Notes under the pieces: model-generated
The model's input: the letters and a program-made list of their open reading frames with translations, nothing else
What the model was told of the DNA's origin: nothing
The model's database searches: none
Shown: positions 1-6,146 of the stretch, piece by piece
Layout: each line of letters starts with the position of its first letter
Numbering within the stretch: the first letter of the stretch is position 1
Translations under genes and position numbers: made by a program
Assembly (NCBI GenBank): GCA_018066065.1
Contig: JAGHSC010000095.1
Location: 1 to 10,032, forward strand
DNA from: Candidatus Cryptobacteroides faecihippi
GTDB taxonomy: Bacteria > Bacteroidota > Bacteroidia > Bacteroidales > UBA932
Direction of reading: 5' to 3'
DNA: 10,032 nt

Positions 1-1349
1 GGGGGAACGCGATCCAGCACCTCCCAAGGATCGCGGAGGCAGGGATCCCTGTCATGACGGTCTGCGGTGCAGTGGATAGGACAGTTCCCTACGCCCAGAA
101 CATGAAGAAGGTGAGGAAGGCCTACCAGGAGATGGGAGGCATCATCGAGCAGATACTGCAGCCGGACTGCGACCATCACCCTCACAGCCTGGAGGATCCG
201 GAACCGGTCGTGGACTTCCTGCCCAGGTACTCCCCGGGCTACGAGGACAGGCAGCACATCCACCTCAGAGGCAGCCTGGACAATGCAATGAAGGCGATGA
301 CAGTGGACAGGAAAGCCACCGTGGCATTCCTTGGAGGATCGATCACAGAGATGCGCGGATGGAGGGAACAGGTCGAGGATGACCTTCGCCAGCGTTTCCC
401 GGACACCGAATTCAAATTCATAGAGGCAGGAATATCCTCGCTCGGGTCGACCCCTCATGCATTCAGGTTCGAAGAGGATGTCCTCGCCCGCGGCATTCCC
501 GACCTGCTCTTCGTGGAAGCGGCAGTCAACGACGACACGAACTACTTCGGACCGCGCGAGCAGGTTCTCGGCATGGAAGGCATCATCAGGCATGCCCTCA
601 ACGCCAACCCAAGGATGGACATCATCATGCTGCACTTCATCTACGACCCGTTCGTCCCGATGCTCGCCTCGGGCGAGACCCCGGATGTCATCCTCAACCA
701 CGAAAGGGTCGCAAACCGCTACCACATCACCTCGATTGACCTCGCACAGGAAATCTCCGACCGCATGCAGGCGGGCGAGCTCACCTGGGAGCAGTTTGGA
801 GGCACACACCCAGCCTGGCTGGGCCACAAGTACTACACCGCCGCCATCGGCAAGGTCCTGGACATGAGCACCAAGCCCGCATCTGAATATTCAAGTGCGG
901 AGCATGTGCTCCCTGAGCCTCTGGATGCGGCATGCTACGAAGGAGGAAAGATGCTGCCGCTGGAGGCTGCCACAAAGCTGAAGGGCTTCCACATCGACCC
1001 TTCATGGATGCCTGCCCAGAAGGATGGCAAGCCGTACATGCGCGAGAGGTACGTGAACTGCCCAACCCTGGTGGCTGAAGATGGAGGTTCCCTTGTCCTC
1101 GAGTTCGACGGAAGGGCCGTGGGACTCTACCACGTCTGTGGGCCACAGGCCGGGACGATTGCCTGGAGCATCGACGGAAGCGCCTGGAAGACAAAGGACA
1201 CCCTCACGGAATGGAGCGGCTATGTCCATCTTCCGTGGGTGACGATGCTGGCCGACGATCTCAGGCCGGGGCATCATGTCCTGAAGCTGAAGGTGCTCAA
1301 GGGCGAGCGCAGCGGCTGCTTCATCCACAGATTCGTCGTCAACGAGTAA
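1..1349 (+). CDS. Multidomain esterase (alpha/beta hydrolase end + SGNH hydrolase + C-terminal beta domain), 5' partial
   Basis: The reading frame is open from the left edge (first full codon at base 3) to TAA at 1347-1349, giving 448 visible residues; the ATG at 54 lies inside a domain and is not the real start. Numbering from that ATG, residues before 1 to about 55 look like the end of a prolyl-oligopeptidase-type alpha/beta hydrolase, with a strand leading to GAVDRTVP (candidate catalytic Asp8) and a DHHPHSL segment (candidate catalytic His42 or His44). Residues about 88-270 form an SGNH hydrolase: GGSIT (nucleophile Ser96), AGISS (Gly126), AVNDDT (Asn159) and GGTHP (His252). The usual Asp three residues before that His is Gly249. 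Residues about 310-431 are beta-rich, as in C-terminal domains of carbohydrate esterases. Inferred role: removing acetyl or other acyl groups from plant or host glycans. The substrate cannot be told. The stop lies one base before the next gene, suggesting co-transcription. Confidence 0.85.
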   Translation, partial: GNAIQHLPRIAEAGIPVMTVCGAVDRTVPYAQNMKKVRKAYQEMGGIIEQILQPDCDHHPHSLEDPEPVVDFLPRYSPGYEDRQHIHLRGSLDNAMKAMTVDRKATVAFLGGSITEMRGWREQVEDDLRQRFPDTEFKFIEAGISSLGSTPHAFRFEEDVLARGIPDLLFVEAAVNDDTNYFGPREQVLGMEGIIRHALNANPRMDIIMLHFIYDPFVPMLASGETPDVILNHERVANRYHITSIDLAQEISDRMQAGELTWEQFGGTHPAWLGHKYYTAAIGKVLDMSTKPASEYSSAEHVLPEPLDAACYEGGKMLPLEAATKLKGFHIDPSWMPAQKDGKPYMRERYVNCPTLVAEDGGSLVLEFDGRAVGLYHVCGPQAGTIAWSIDGSAWKTKDTLTEWSGYVHLPWVTMLADDLRPGHHVLKLKVLKGERSGCFIHRFVVNE

Positions 1350-1350
1350 G

Positions 1351-2439
1351 ATGATGGGAAAGGTCCTGAATGGCTTGGCCGCAGCGGTCATCCTGATCTT
1401 CACAGGATGGCTTCCGCTCCGTGCCCAGAAGGCTCCATCCACATCATGGGACAGCGACATCAGGACGTCCAGGTTCAACATCGACCCCGGATTCCGGCAC
1501 AGCTACGACGACATCCTCCAGTACTCCCCCGGAGTCCTGATGCTGACGCTCAAGAGCCTTGGGTACGAGAGCCGGTCCGACTGGGACAGGATGGCGGTCT
1601 CGGACGCACTTTCCGCCGGCATCTTCCTGGTCGCCGGGAACGGGATCAAATGGGCGGTCGACAGGACACGTCCGGACGGAGGGCACCATTCGTTCCCTTC
1701 GGGGCACACCGGGACGGCCTTCATGGCAGCGACGATGCTGCATCATGAGTACGGATGGAGAAGCCCATGGTGGAGCGTGGCGGGCTACACTGCCGCCACC
1801 GTGACTTCGATGTCGCGCGTGATGAACGACAGGCACTGGATGTCCGACACTTTCGCCGGGGCGGTCCTCGGAGTTTGCTCGACGGAGCTGGGCTACTGGA
1901 TTACGGACAGGATCTTCAAGGGGAAGGGGCTCTCTTCTGCCTGGAAGCCATCTTCGTTTCTGACGGAAGCATCTGACAATGAAGGATTCAGCATCCAGGC
2001 TGGCTACGACAGGAGATTCATCCTTGCCGACAGGGCCTTGAAGGATTCCGGAGAGGTTCCCCTGCGCGGAGCCGGAGCAAGCCTGATTGCAGAGGTTCCG
2101 ATCGCGGGAGGTTTCGGGATCTGCGCAGAGGGGGCTGCCGGAGTGCTCATATTCAATGACAGCTCTTCCCTCAACGTCTACGGTGGCAAGGCAGGTGCGT
2201 TCTGGGCACTTGGGTTCGCAAGGATGTTCGAGTTCGAGGTCCAGGCGATGCTGGGCTACGCCGGGAACAAGGAATGCGGCGGGCTCGATTGCTCGACCGC
2301 CGCATCGCTGAATCTCCTTACAGGAGACAATTTCAAGTTAAGGGCACGCGCCGGGTGGGAATCCCTTCCCGCCACCGGAGCCTCATGCAGGAGACTGAAC
2401 TCGATCCTGCTTGGGTACAGCGCGGCTTTCTGCTGGTAG
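1351..2439 (+). CDS. Secreted PAP2-superfamily phosphatase with C-terminal barrel-like domain
   Basis: A 362-aa protein. Residues 1-25 form a signal peptide with a hydrophobic core and a likely cut after LRAQ. The PAP2 signature is complete: KX6RP at 100-108, PSGH at 116-119 and SRX5HX3D at 155-166, with His119 and His162 as the expected catalytic histidines. This family removes phosphate from lipid pyrophosphates or phospholipids, for example undecaprenyl pyrophosphate or lipid A in LpxE/LpxF-like enzymes. Hydrophobic segments around 83-97, 121-131 and 142-154 fit the helical core. Residues about 212-362 differ: short alternating, Gly-rich strands ending in an aromatic residue, resembling an outer-membrane beta-barrel. 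That predicts a periplasmic or outer-membrane enzyme, by inference. Start: tandem ATGs at 1351 and 1354; the first is one base after the upstream TAA, so translation is probably coupled. The substrate is unknown. Confidence 0.88.
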   Translation: MMGKVLNGLAAAVILIFTGWLPLRAQKAPSTSWDSDIRTSRFNIDPGFRHSYDDILQYSPGVLMLTLKSLGYESRSDWDRMAVSDALSAGIFLVAGNGIKWAVDRTRPDGGHHSFPSGHTGTAFMAATMLHHEYGWRSPWWSVAGYTAATVTSMSRVMNDRHWMSDTFAGAVLGVCSTELGYWITDRIFKGKGLSSAWKPSSFLTEASDNEGFSIQAGYDRRFILADRALKDSGEVPLRGAGASLIAEVPIAGGFGICAEGAAGVLIFNDSSSLNVYGGKAGAFWALGFARMFEFEVQAMLGYAGNKECGGLDCSTAASLNLLTGDNFKLRARAGWESLPATGASCRRLNSILLGYSAAFCW

Positions 2440-2443
2440 ATTC

Positions 2444-3637
2444 CTACTGAAGCTTCTCGACTGCAGCCTTCACGCGCTTCATCGCCTCGACAAGCTTCTC
2501 ATCGGAAGTTGCATAGGAGAACCTGATGCAGTTCGGAGCGCCGAATGCAGCACCGCTGACGCTGGCCACGAGTGCTTCCTCGAGAAGATACATCGCGAGG
2601 TCATCAGCATTGGCAATCACCTTTTCACCTGCCTTCTTTCCGAAGAGAGCAGAGACTTCAGGGAAGATGTAGAATGCTCCGTCAGGAACGGTGACATTGA
2701 ACCCAGGAATCTCCTTTGCGAGACCGACGATGAGGTCTCTTCTCCTCTCGAATGCCTTGCGCATCTCCTCGACACAGTCCTGAGGACCATCATAGGCAGC
2801 CTCGGCAGCCTTCTGAGCGATGGATGAGCAATTGCTGGTGTACTGTCCGTGAAGCTTGGAGACAGCCTTAGCGATGGCAAGTGGAGCGGCGCAGTAGCCG
2901 ATTCTCCATCCGGTCATCGCGTAGGCCTTGGAAACTCCGTTGATGACGACGACCCTGTCCTTGAGCTCCGGGAAGCTTGCAAGGGAGACAGTGTTGCCGA
3001 CATAGGTGATGTGCTCGTAGATCTCGTCTGCAATCACGATGATGTCAGGGTACTTTGCGAGCACCTTGACGAGTCCTTCGAGTTCCTCCTTGCTGTAGAC
3101 CGAGCCGGTAGGATTGCTTGGGGAACAGATCAGGACAGCCTTTGTCTTTGGAGTGATGGCGGCCTCGAGCTGCTCAGGAGTGACCTTGAACTTCTGCTCC
3201 GGGCCTGCGTAGACAAGCACAGGGACGCCCTCGGCAATCTTGACCATCTCGACGTAGCTGACCCATGCCGGAACAGGGATAAGCACTTCCTCACCCTTGT
3301 TGACAATGGAAAGGATCACATCGCAAAGCTCCTGCTTGGCACCGTTTCCAACGACGATCTGAGCAGGGGTGAAGTCCAGTCCGTTCTCTCTCTTGAGCTT
3401 GCGGCAGATAGCCTCCCTGAGTGAAAGATAGCCGGGAACTGCAGTGTAGAATGAGAAATTATCGTCGATAGCCTTCTTGGCTGCTTCCTTGATGTGCTCT
3501 GGAGTGTTGAAATCGGGCTCTCCCACGCTGAGGCTGATGACGTCGAGACCGGTTGCCTTGAGGTCGGCTGCCTTCTGGGACATTGCGAATGTTGCGGATG
3601 GCGAAAGAGCCATCACTCTCTCTGAAATCTTTTCCAT
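2444..3637 (-). CDS. Class I pyridoxal-phosphate aminotransferase (aspartate aminotransferase-like)
   Basis: A 397-aa enzyme, the usual length for the AspB/AspC-like fold-type I family, which moves the amino group of aspartate (or a related amino acid) to 2-oxoglutarate with PLP in the cytoplasm. Visible residues: SPSNPTG (Asn175), ADEIY (Asp204, pairs with the PLP ring nitrogen), SKAYAMTGWR (Schiff-base Lys237 and Arg245), and IRFSYA with Arg372 for the substrate alpha-carboxylate. An in-frame ATG at 3796 would add 53 residues, but these overlap the divergent serB and do not resemble the family; the Met at 3637 (MEKISERV) begins the usual N-terminus. The gene faces serB across a shared promoter region, so a link to serine or aspartate nitrogen flow is plausible. 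Family members differ in substrate (Asp, Tyr, Phe, prephenate), so the exact specificity is not claimed. The 3' end converges on the PAP2 gene with 4 bp between stops. Confidence 0.93.
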   Translation of the reverse strand: MEKISERVMALSPSATFAMSQKAADLKATGLDVISLSVGEPDFNTPEHIKEAAKKAIDDNFSFYTAVPGYLSLREAICRKLKRENGLDFTPAQIVVGNGAKQELCDVILSIVNKGEEVLIPVPAWVSYVEMVKIAEGVPVLVYAGPEQKFKVTPEQLEAAITPKTKAVLICSPSNPTGSVYSKEELEGLVKVLAKYPDIIVIADEIYEHITYVGNTVSLASFPELKDRVVVINGVSKAYAMTGWRIGYCAAPLAIAKAVSKLHGQYTSNCSSIAQKAAEAAYDGPQDCVEEMRKAFERRRDLIVGLAKEIPGFNVTVPDGAFYIFPEVSALFGKKAGEKVIANADDLAMYLLEEALVASVSGAAFGAPNCIRFSYATSDEKLVEAMKRVKAAVEKLQ

Positions 3638-3650
3638 TTCGATGATCTGT

Positions 3651-3665
3651 GTATGTTGAACATAC
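3651..3665. repeat. Perfect palindrome, operator candidate
   Basis: GTATGTT-G-AACATAC is a perfect inverted repeat with 7-bp arms around one base. It touches the last base of the leftward -7 element and is centred on the predicted start of the aminotransferase transcript. Position and symmetry suit a repressor operator; in RNA it could only form a hairpin with an unfavourably small loop. The regulator is not identifiable. Confidence 0.45.
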
Positions 3666-3672
3666 AAAGATA
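3665..3672 (-). promoter_or_regulatory. -7 element for the aminotransferase gene
   Basis: Read on the minus strand this is TATCTTTG, an exact match to TAnnTTTG, the primary sigma -7 consensus of Bacteroidota. It ends 27 bases upstream of the ATG at 3637. The nearest TTTG upstream on that strand (3698-3701) is about 25 bp away, longer than the usual 19-21 bp, so the -33 is weak or absent. Confidence 0.6.
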
Positions 3673-3685
3673 AGTATAAAACCAT

Positions 3686-3693
3686 TATCTTTG
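3686..3693 (+). promoter_or_regulatory. -7 element for serB
   Basis: TATCTTTG on the plus strand is an exact TAnnTTTG match, 20 bases upstream of the serB ATG at 3714. The predicted transcript start is around 3700. No clear -33 TTTG lies at normal spacing; that position is taken by the opposing -7 element. Confidence 0.6.
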
Positions 3694-3713
3694 CACACAA
3701 ACAGCCCACAGAA

Positions 3714-4952
3714 ATGGCAACACAGGACATTGAAATCATCCAGGTCAACATTGCCGGCCAGGACAAGCCGGGTCTGACCACCGCCCTCACGGACATCCTC
3801 GCCCGCTACGATGCGATCATCCTTGACATCGGACAGGCCAACATACACAAATCAGTCACCCTGGCGATCCTTTTCCGCACCGAAAAGGACAAGAGCGGCT
3901 TCATCATGAAGGAACTGCTCTTCAAGGCTTCGGACATGGGAGTGAACATCAGGTTCACCGCCATCGATGTGGACGACTACAACGCATGGGTCGCAAGGCA
4001 GGGCAAGAACCGCTACATCGTGACTCTCCTCGGAAGGAACGTGTCTGCACGTGACATTGCCGATGTCTCAGGAGTGGTCGCACAGTACGGCCTGAACATC
4101 GATGCGATCAAGAGGCTCACCGGAAGGATGCCGCTGGACAACCAGGAGGACCCAAGGACGAAATCCTGCATCGAACTCTCGATCCGAGGCATCCTCAACG
4201 ACGAGAAAAGGCAGGAGCTGCAGCATGCGCTCCTGAGTGCCTGCTCTTCGGAGATCGACCTGTCGTTCCAGAAGGATGACATCTTCCGCCGCAGCAGGAG
4301 GCTTGTCTGCTTTGACATGGATTCCACGCTGATCCACACCGAGTGCATCGACGAGCTGGCCGAGAAGGCTGGGGTCGGGGCTGAAGTCAAGGCCATCACC
4401 GAGAGCGCGATGCGCGGAGAGATCGATTTCACCGAAAGCTTCCGCCGCAGGGTCGCCCTTCTCAAGGGCCTGGACGAGTCCGTGATGGAGGACATTGCAC
4501 GCAACCTCCCATTCAACGAAGGACTTGAGAGAATGATGATGATCCTCAAGAGAGTAGGCTACAAGACAGCCATCCTCTCCGGAGGATTCACCTATTTCGG
4601 AAAGTATCTCCAGCAGAAGTTCGGATTCGACTACGTCTACGCAAACGAACTTGAGATCATTGACGGCAAGCTGACCGGAAACTTCGTCGGCGAGGTCGTC
4701 GATGGAAGGCGCAAGGCCGAACTGCTGAGACTGCTCTGCCAGTTTGAGGGAATCAGCCTTGAGCAGGCAGTGGCTGTCGGCGATGGAGCGAACGACCTCC
4801 CGATGATCAGTCTGGCCGGACTGGGCATCGCCTACCACGCAAAGCCGAAGGTGAAGGCGAATGCCAAGCAGTCCATCTCGACCATCGGACTGGACGGAAT
4901 CCTCTACTTCCTCGGACTCAAGGATTCCTACATCGATCCTAACGGCAAGTAG
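3714..4952 (+). CDS. serB: Phosphoserine phosphatase with N-terminal ACT domains
   Basis: A 412-aa cytoplasmic enzyme that hydrolyses O-phosphoserine to serine, the last step of the phosphorylated serine pathway. Residues about 6-85 and 100-180 look like two ACT-type domains, which in this family bind amino acids and can provide serine feedback control. The HAD phosphatase domain spans about 197-405 with all four motifs: DMDST 201-205 (nucleophile Asp201, acid/base Asp203), LSGG 288-291 (Ser289), Lys334 in GRRKAE, and GDGAND 356-361 for Mg2+ binding. The stretch ECIDELAEKAG followed by MRGEIDF is characteristic of SerB rather than other HAD enzymes. The long ACT-containing N-terminus is the form common in Bacteroidota. 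The start at 3714 follows a good -7 element. The gene is divergent from the aminotransferase and ends one base from the stop of the opposing membrane-protein gene, with no terminator between them. Confidence 0.96.
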   Translation: MATQDIEIIQVNIAGQDKPGLTTALTDILARYDAIILDIGQANIHKSVTLAILFRTEKDKSGFIMKELLFKASDMGVNIRFTAIDVDDYNAWVARQGKNRYIVTLLGRNVSARDIADVSGVVAQYGLNIDAIKRLTGRMPLDNQEDPRTKSCIELSIRGILNDEKRQELQHALLSACSSEIDLSFQKDDIFRRSRRLVCFDMDSTLIHTECIDELAEKAGVGAEVKAITESAMRGEIDFTESFRRRVALLKGLDESVMEDIARNLPFNEGLERMMMILKRVGYKTAILSGGFTYFGKYLQQKFGFDYVYANELEIIDGKLTGNFVGEVVDGRRKAELLRLLCQFEGISLEQAVAVGDGANDLPMISLAGLGIAYHAKPKVKANAKQSISTIGLDGILYFLGLKDSYIDPNGK

Positions 4953-4953
4953 G

Positions 4954-5547
4954 TCAGTCCTCCTCTATCTGAGAGAGGATCTCGTCGCACCTCTTCACGA
5001 CCCTGTGGTGGAGAGAGAATCCTATGATGCCTCCGACGATGCCGCCGGTGAGCATTGAGACTGTGAATGTGGTCGCAATGGCCGGATCATCCACATTGCG
5101 GTAGATTTCAAGGACCATCCAGAGAAGCCAGACGGACACCATCGCAAACGAGTACTTGAGCCAGGACTTGTACCTGAGCTTGAGAGTCCTGACGCTCTCG
5201 GTGAATTCCTTGACACTGAGGCGTCCTGAGTCCGGATCCTTCAGGTCATGATGCCACTTCCATGTGATGTACATGCAGAACAGCATCATCACGTCGGTTG
5301 CAGCGATGAATGCCCATGAGAGGCCGAGCGGGCCATCGTGGAAAGCGAACGGAGCCACGATGATGACGAAGATGCCGCAGAAGTAGGTGAACCAGCTGAC
5401 TGAGTTGATGTCCTTTACCTTCACCTTGAATGTTTTCATCAGAAGGCGGTCGTTTATGATTTCCTGCTTGTCAAGCCTGTTCTTGAGGATTGCATATTCA
5501 GAGCGGAGCTGCTCGAGTTCCTGGATGTTGATTCCTGTGTTTTCCAT
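4954..5547 (-). CDS. Small four-helix membrane protein, possible sigma-factor partner
   Basis: A 197-aa protein with no motif I recognise. Residues about 6-40 form a charged amphipathic helix with Leu/Ile heptad spacing (likely coiled coil). Four hydrophobic segments follow at about 50-68, 76-96, 130-148 and 159-179, and the protein ends in a short charged tail. It starts 11 bp after the stop of the ECF sigma gene on the same strand, so the two are almost certainly co-transcribed. ECF sigma factors are often followed by a membrane-bound anti-sigma factor, and the cytosolic N-terminal helix could be the sigma-binding part. That is inference from position only: I see no zinc-binding HXXXCXXC anti-sigma motif and no FecR-like domain. 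No Shine-Dalgarno sequence is visible, as is usual in this phylum. The gene is real; its function is open. Confidence 0.85.
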   Translation of the reverse strand: MENTGINIQELEQLRSEYAILKNRLDKQEIINDRLLMKTFKVKVKDINSVSWFTYFCGIFVIIVAPFAFHDGPLGLSWAFIAATDVMMLFCMYITWKWHHDLKDPDSGRLSVKEFTESVRTLKLRYKSWLKYSFAMVSVWLLWMVLEIYRNVDDPAIATTFTVSMLTGGIVGGIIGFSLHHRVVKRCDEILSQIEED

Positions 5548-5558
5548 GACTGTGATGT

Positions 5559-6032
5559 TTAGAGTTTCTTAAGCTGTTCCTTGATTCTTACGAGCTTGAC
5601 GGACACATTCTTGGGACTGATTCCGACGATCTCGCCGATCTCGTCGTAGCTGAGCGCTTCCAGCCAGAGGAGAATGATGCTTCGGTCGATGAGGCCGAGC
5701 TTGGCGATGCGGTCGTAGAGCTGGCGGATCTGCATGGCATCCGCATCGGTGTCCTCATACGGATCGATGTCCATGCTGAGCGGCACTCTCTCCCCCGCGC
5801 GCTTCTTCTTGCGGTCGGCATCCAGACAGGCGTTCAGCGCGACGCGGTAGATCCATGTCTTTGCACTGCTGTCTCCCTTGAATGAGCCGAAACCCTTCCA
5901 AAGCTTGATCAGGATCTCCTGAAAGAGATCGTTGACTTCGTCCGAATCCTTCGAGAACATGTAGCAGACCGTGTAGATGGTCGTCTTGTTGTCCCGGACG
6001 AATCTTGTGAATTCCAATTCCTGTGTGTTCAT
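5559..6032 (-). CDS. ECF-family RNA polymerase sigma factor
   Basis: A 157-aa protein of standard length for a minimal sigma-70 ECF factor, which directs core RNA polymerase to a small regulon, often for envelope stress or transport. Region sigma-2 spans about 10-77: the DEVNDLFQEI stretch at 31-40 is the core-binding helix, and KTWIYRVALNACLD at 58-71 is the -10 recognition/melting part. A short acidic linker (about 85-100) leads to sigma-4 at about 100-155, with LSYDEIGEIVGIS forming the helix-turn-helix and VSVKLVRIKEQL the -35 recognition helix. It heads a two-gene unit with the small membrane protein 11 bp downstream. There is no SusC/FecR-type partner next to it, unlike many Bacteroidales ECF genes, so its signal is unclear. 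The start at 6032 is the first Met and matches the family N-terminus. Confidence 0.95.
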   Translation of the reverse strand: MNTQELEFTRFVRDNKTTIYTVCYMFSKDSDEVNDLFQEILIKLWKGFGSFKGDSSAKTWIYRVALNACLDADRKKKRAGERVPLSMDIDPYEDTDADAMQIRQLYDRIAKLGLIDRSIILLWLEALSYDEIGEIVGISPKNVSVKLVRIKEQLKKL

Positions 6033-6095
6033 CTCGTTCTTGAATCAATTACATCCCTTAGACGCAGAGATCTTCAGAAAACTACAGAAAAATAC
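6033..6095 (-). promoter_or_regulatory. Upstream region of the ECF sigma gene with a short direct repeat
   Basis: The upstream region of the sigma gene lies between its ATG and the terminator of the preceding unit. It contains CAGAAAA twice (6075-6081 and 6085-6091), ten bases apart. On the minus strand a poor -7 match, TAGTTTTC, lies at about 6079-6086. No convincing TAnnTTTG promoter is seen, so the gene may use a non-housekeeping or autoregulated promoter (inference). Confidence 0.3.
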
Positions 6096-6128
6096 AAAAA
6101 AAGATGGATGGTCCGGAAACCATCCATC
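6096..6128 (-). terminator. Intrinsic terminator of the lipoprotein unit
   Basis: On the minus strand GATGGATGGT (6128-6119) pairs perfectly with ACCATCCATC (6112-6103) around a 6-base loop, followed directly by seven T residues (6102-6096) and more T-rich sequence. It starts 18 bases beyond the lipoprotein stop codon. There is no T-run on the plus strand, so it acts only leftward. It separates the lipoprotein unit from the sigma gene. Confidence 0.9.
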
Positions 6129-6146
6129 CTGAATCTTCTTGACGAG

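Larger units (their letters stand above)
3638..3713. promoter_or_regulatory. Divergent promoter region between the aminotransferase gene and serB
   Basis: This 76-bp AT-rich gap carries all signals for two divergent genes. It contains a Bacteroidota-type -7 element on each strand and a perfect 15-bp palindrome. Predicted transcription starts are near 3658 (leftward) and 3700 (rightward), which gives leaders of only about 20 and 14 nt. No good -33 TTTG was found at the usual spacing for either direction. Confidence 0.7.

Noticed and set aside
54..56. ATG at 54 as the start of the first esterase
   Set aside because: The same frame is open back to the left edge and encodes matching alpha/beta hydrolase sequence, so this Met is internal.
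1002..1481. Minus-strand frame across the esterase/PAP2 junction
   Set aside because: It spans two well-supported plus-strand genes and shows no family features.
3638..3796. Upstream ATG at 3796 extending the aminotransferase by 53 residues
   Set aside because: It overlaps serB by 83 bp, passes through both promoters, and the added residues do not resemble the family.
4068..4838. Long minus-strand frame (256 codons) opposite serB
   Set aside because: It is antisense to all HAD motifs of SerB and has no domain or promoter of its own.
6045..6060. GTCTAA-like ECF -10 element upstream of the sigma gene
   Set aside because: The six bases match the E. coli RpoE -10, but no GGAAC-type -35 is found at the right distance, and that consensus need not hold in this phylum.
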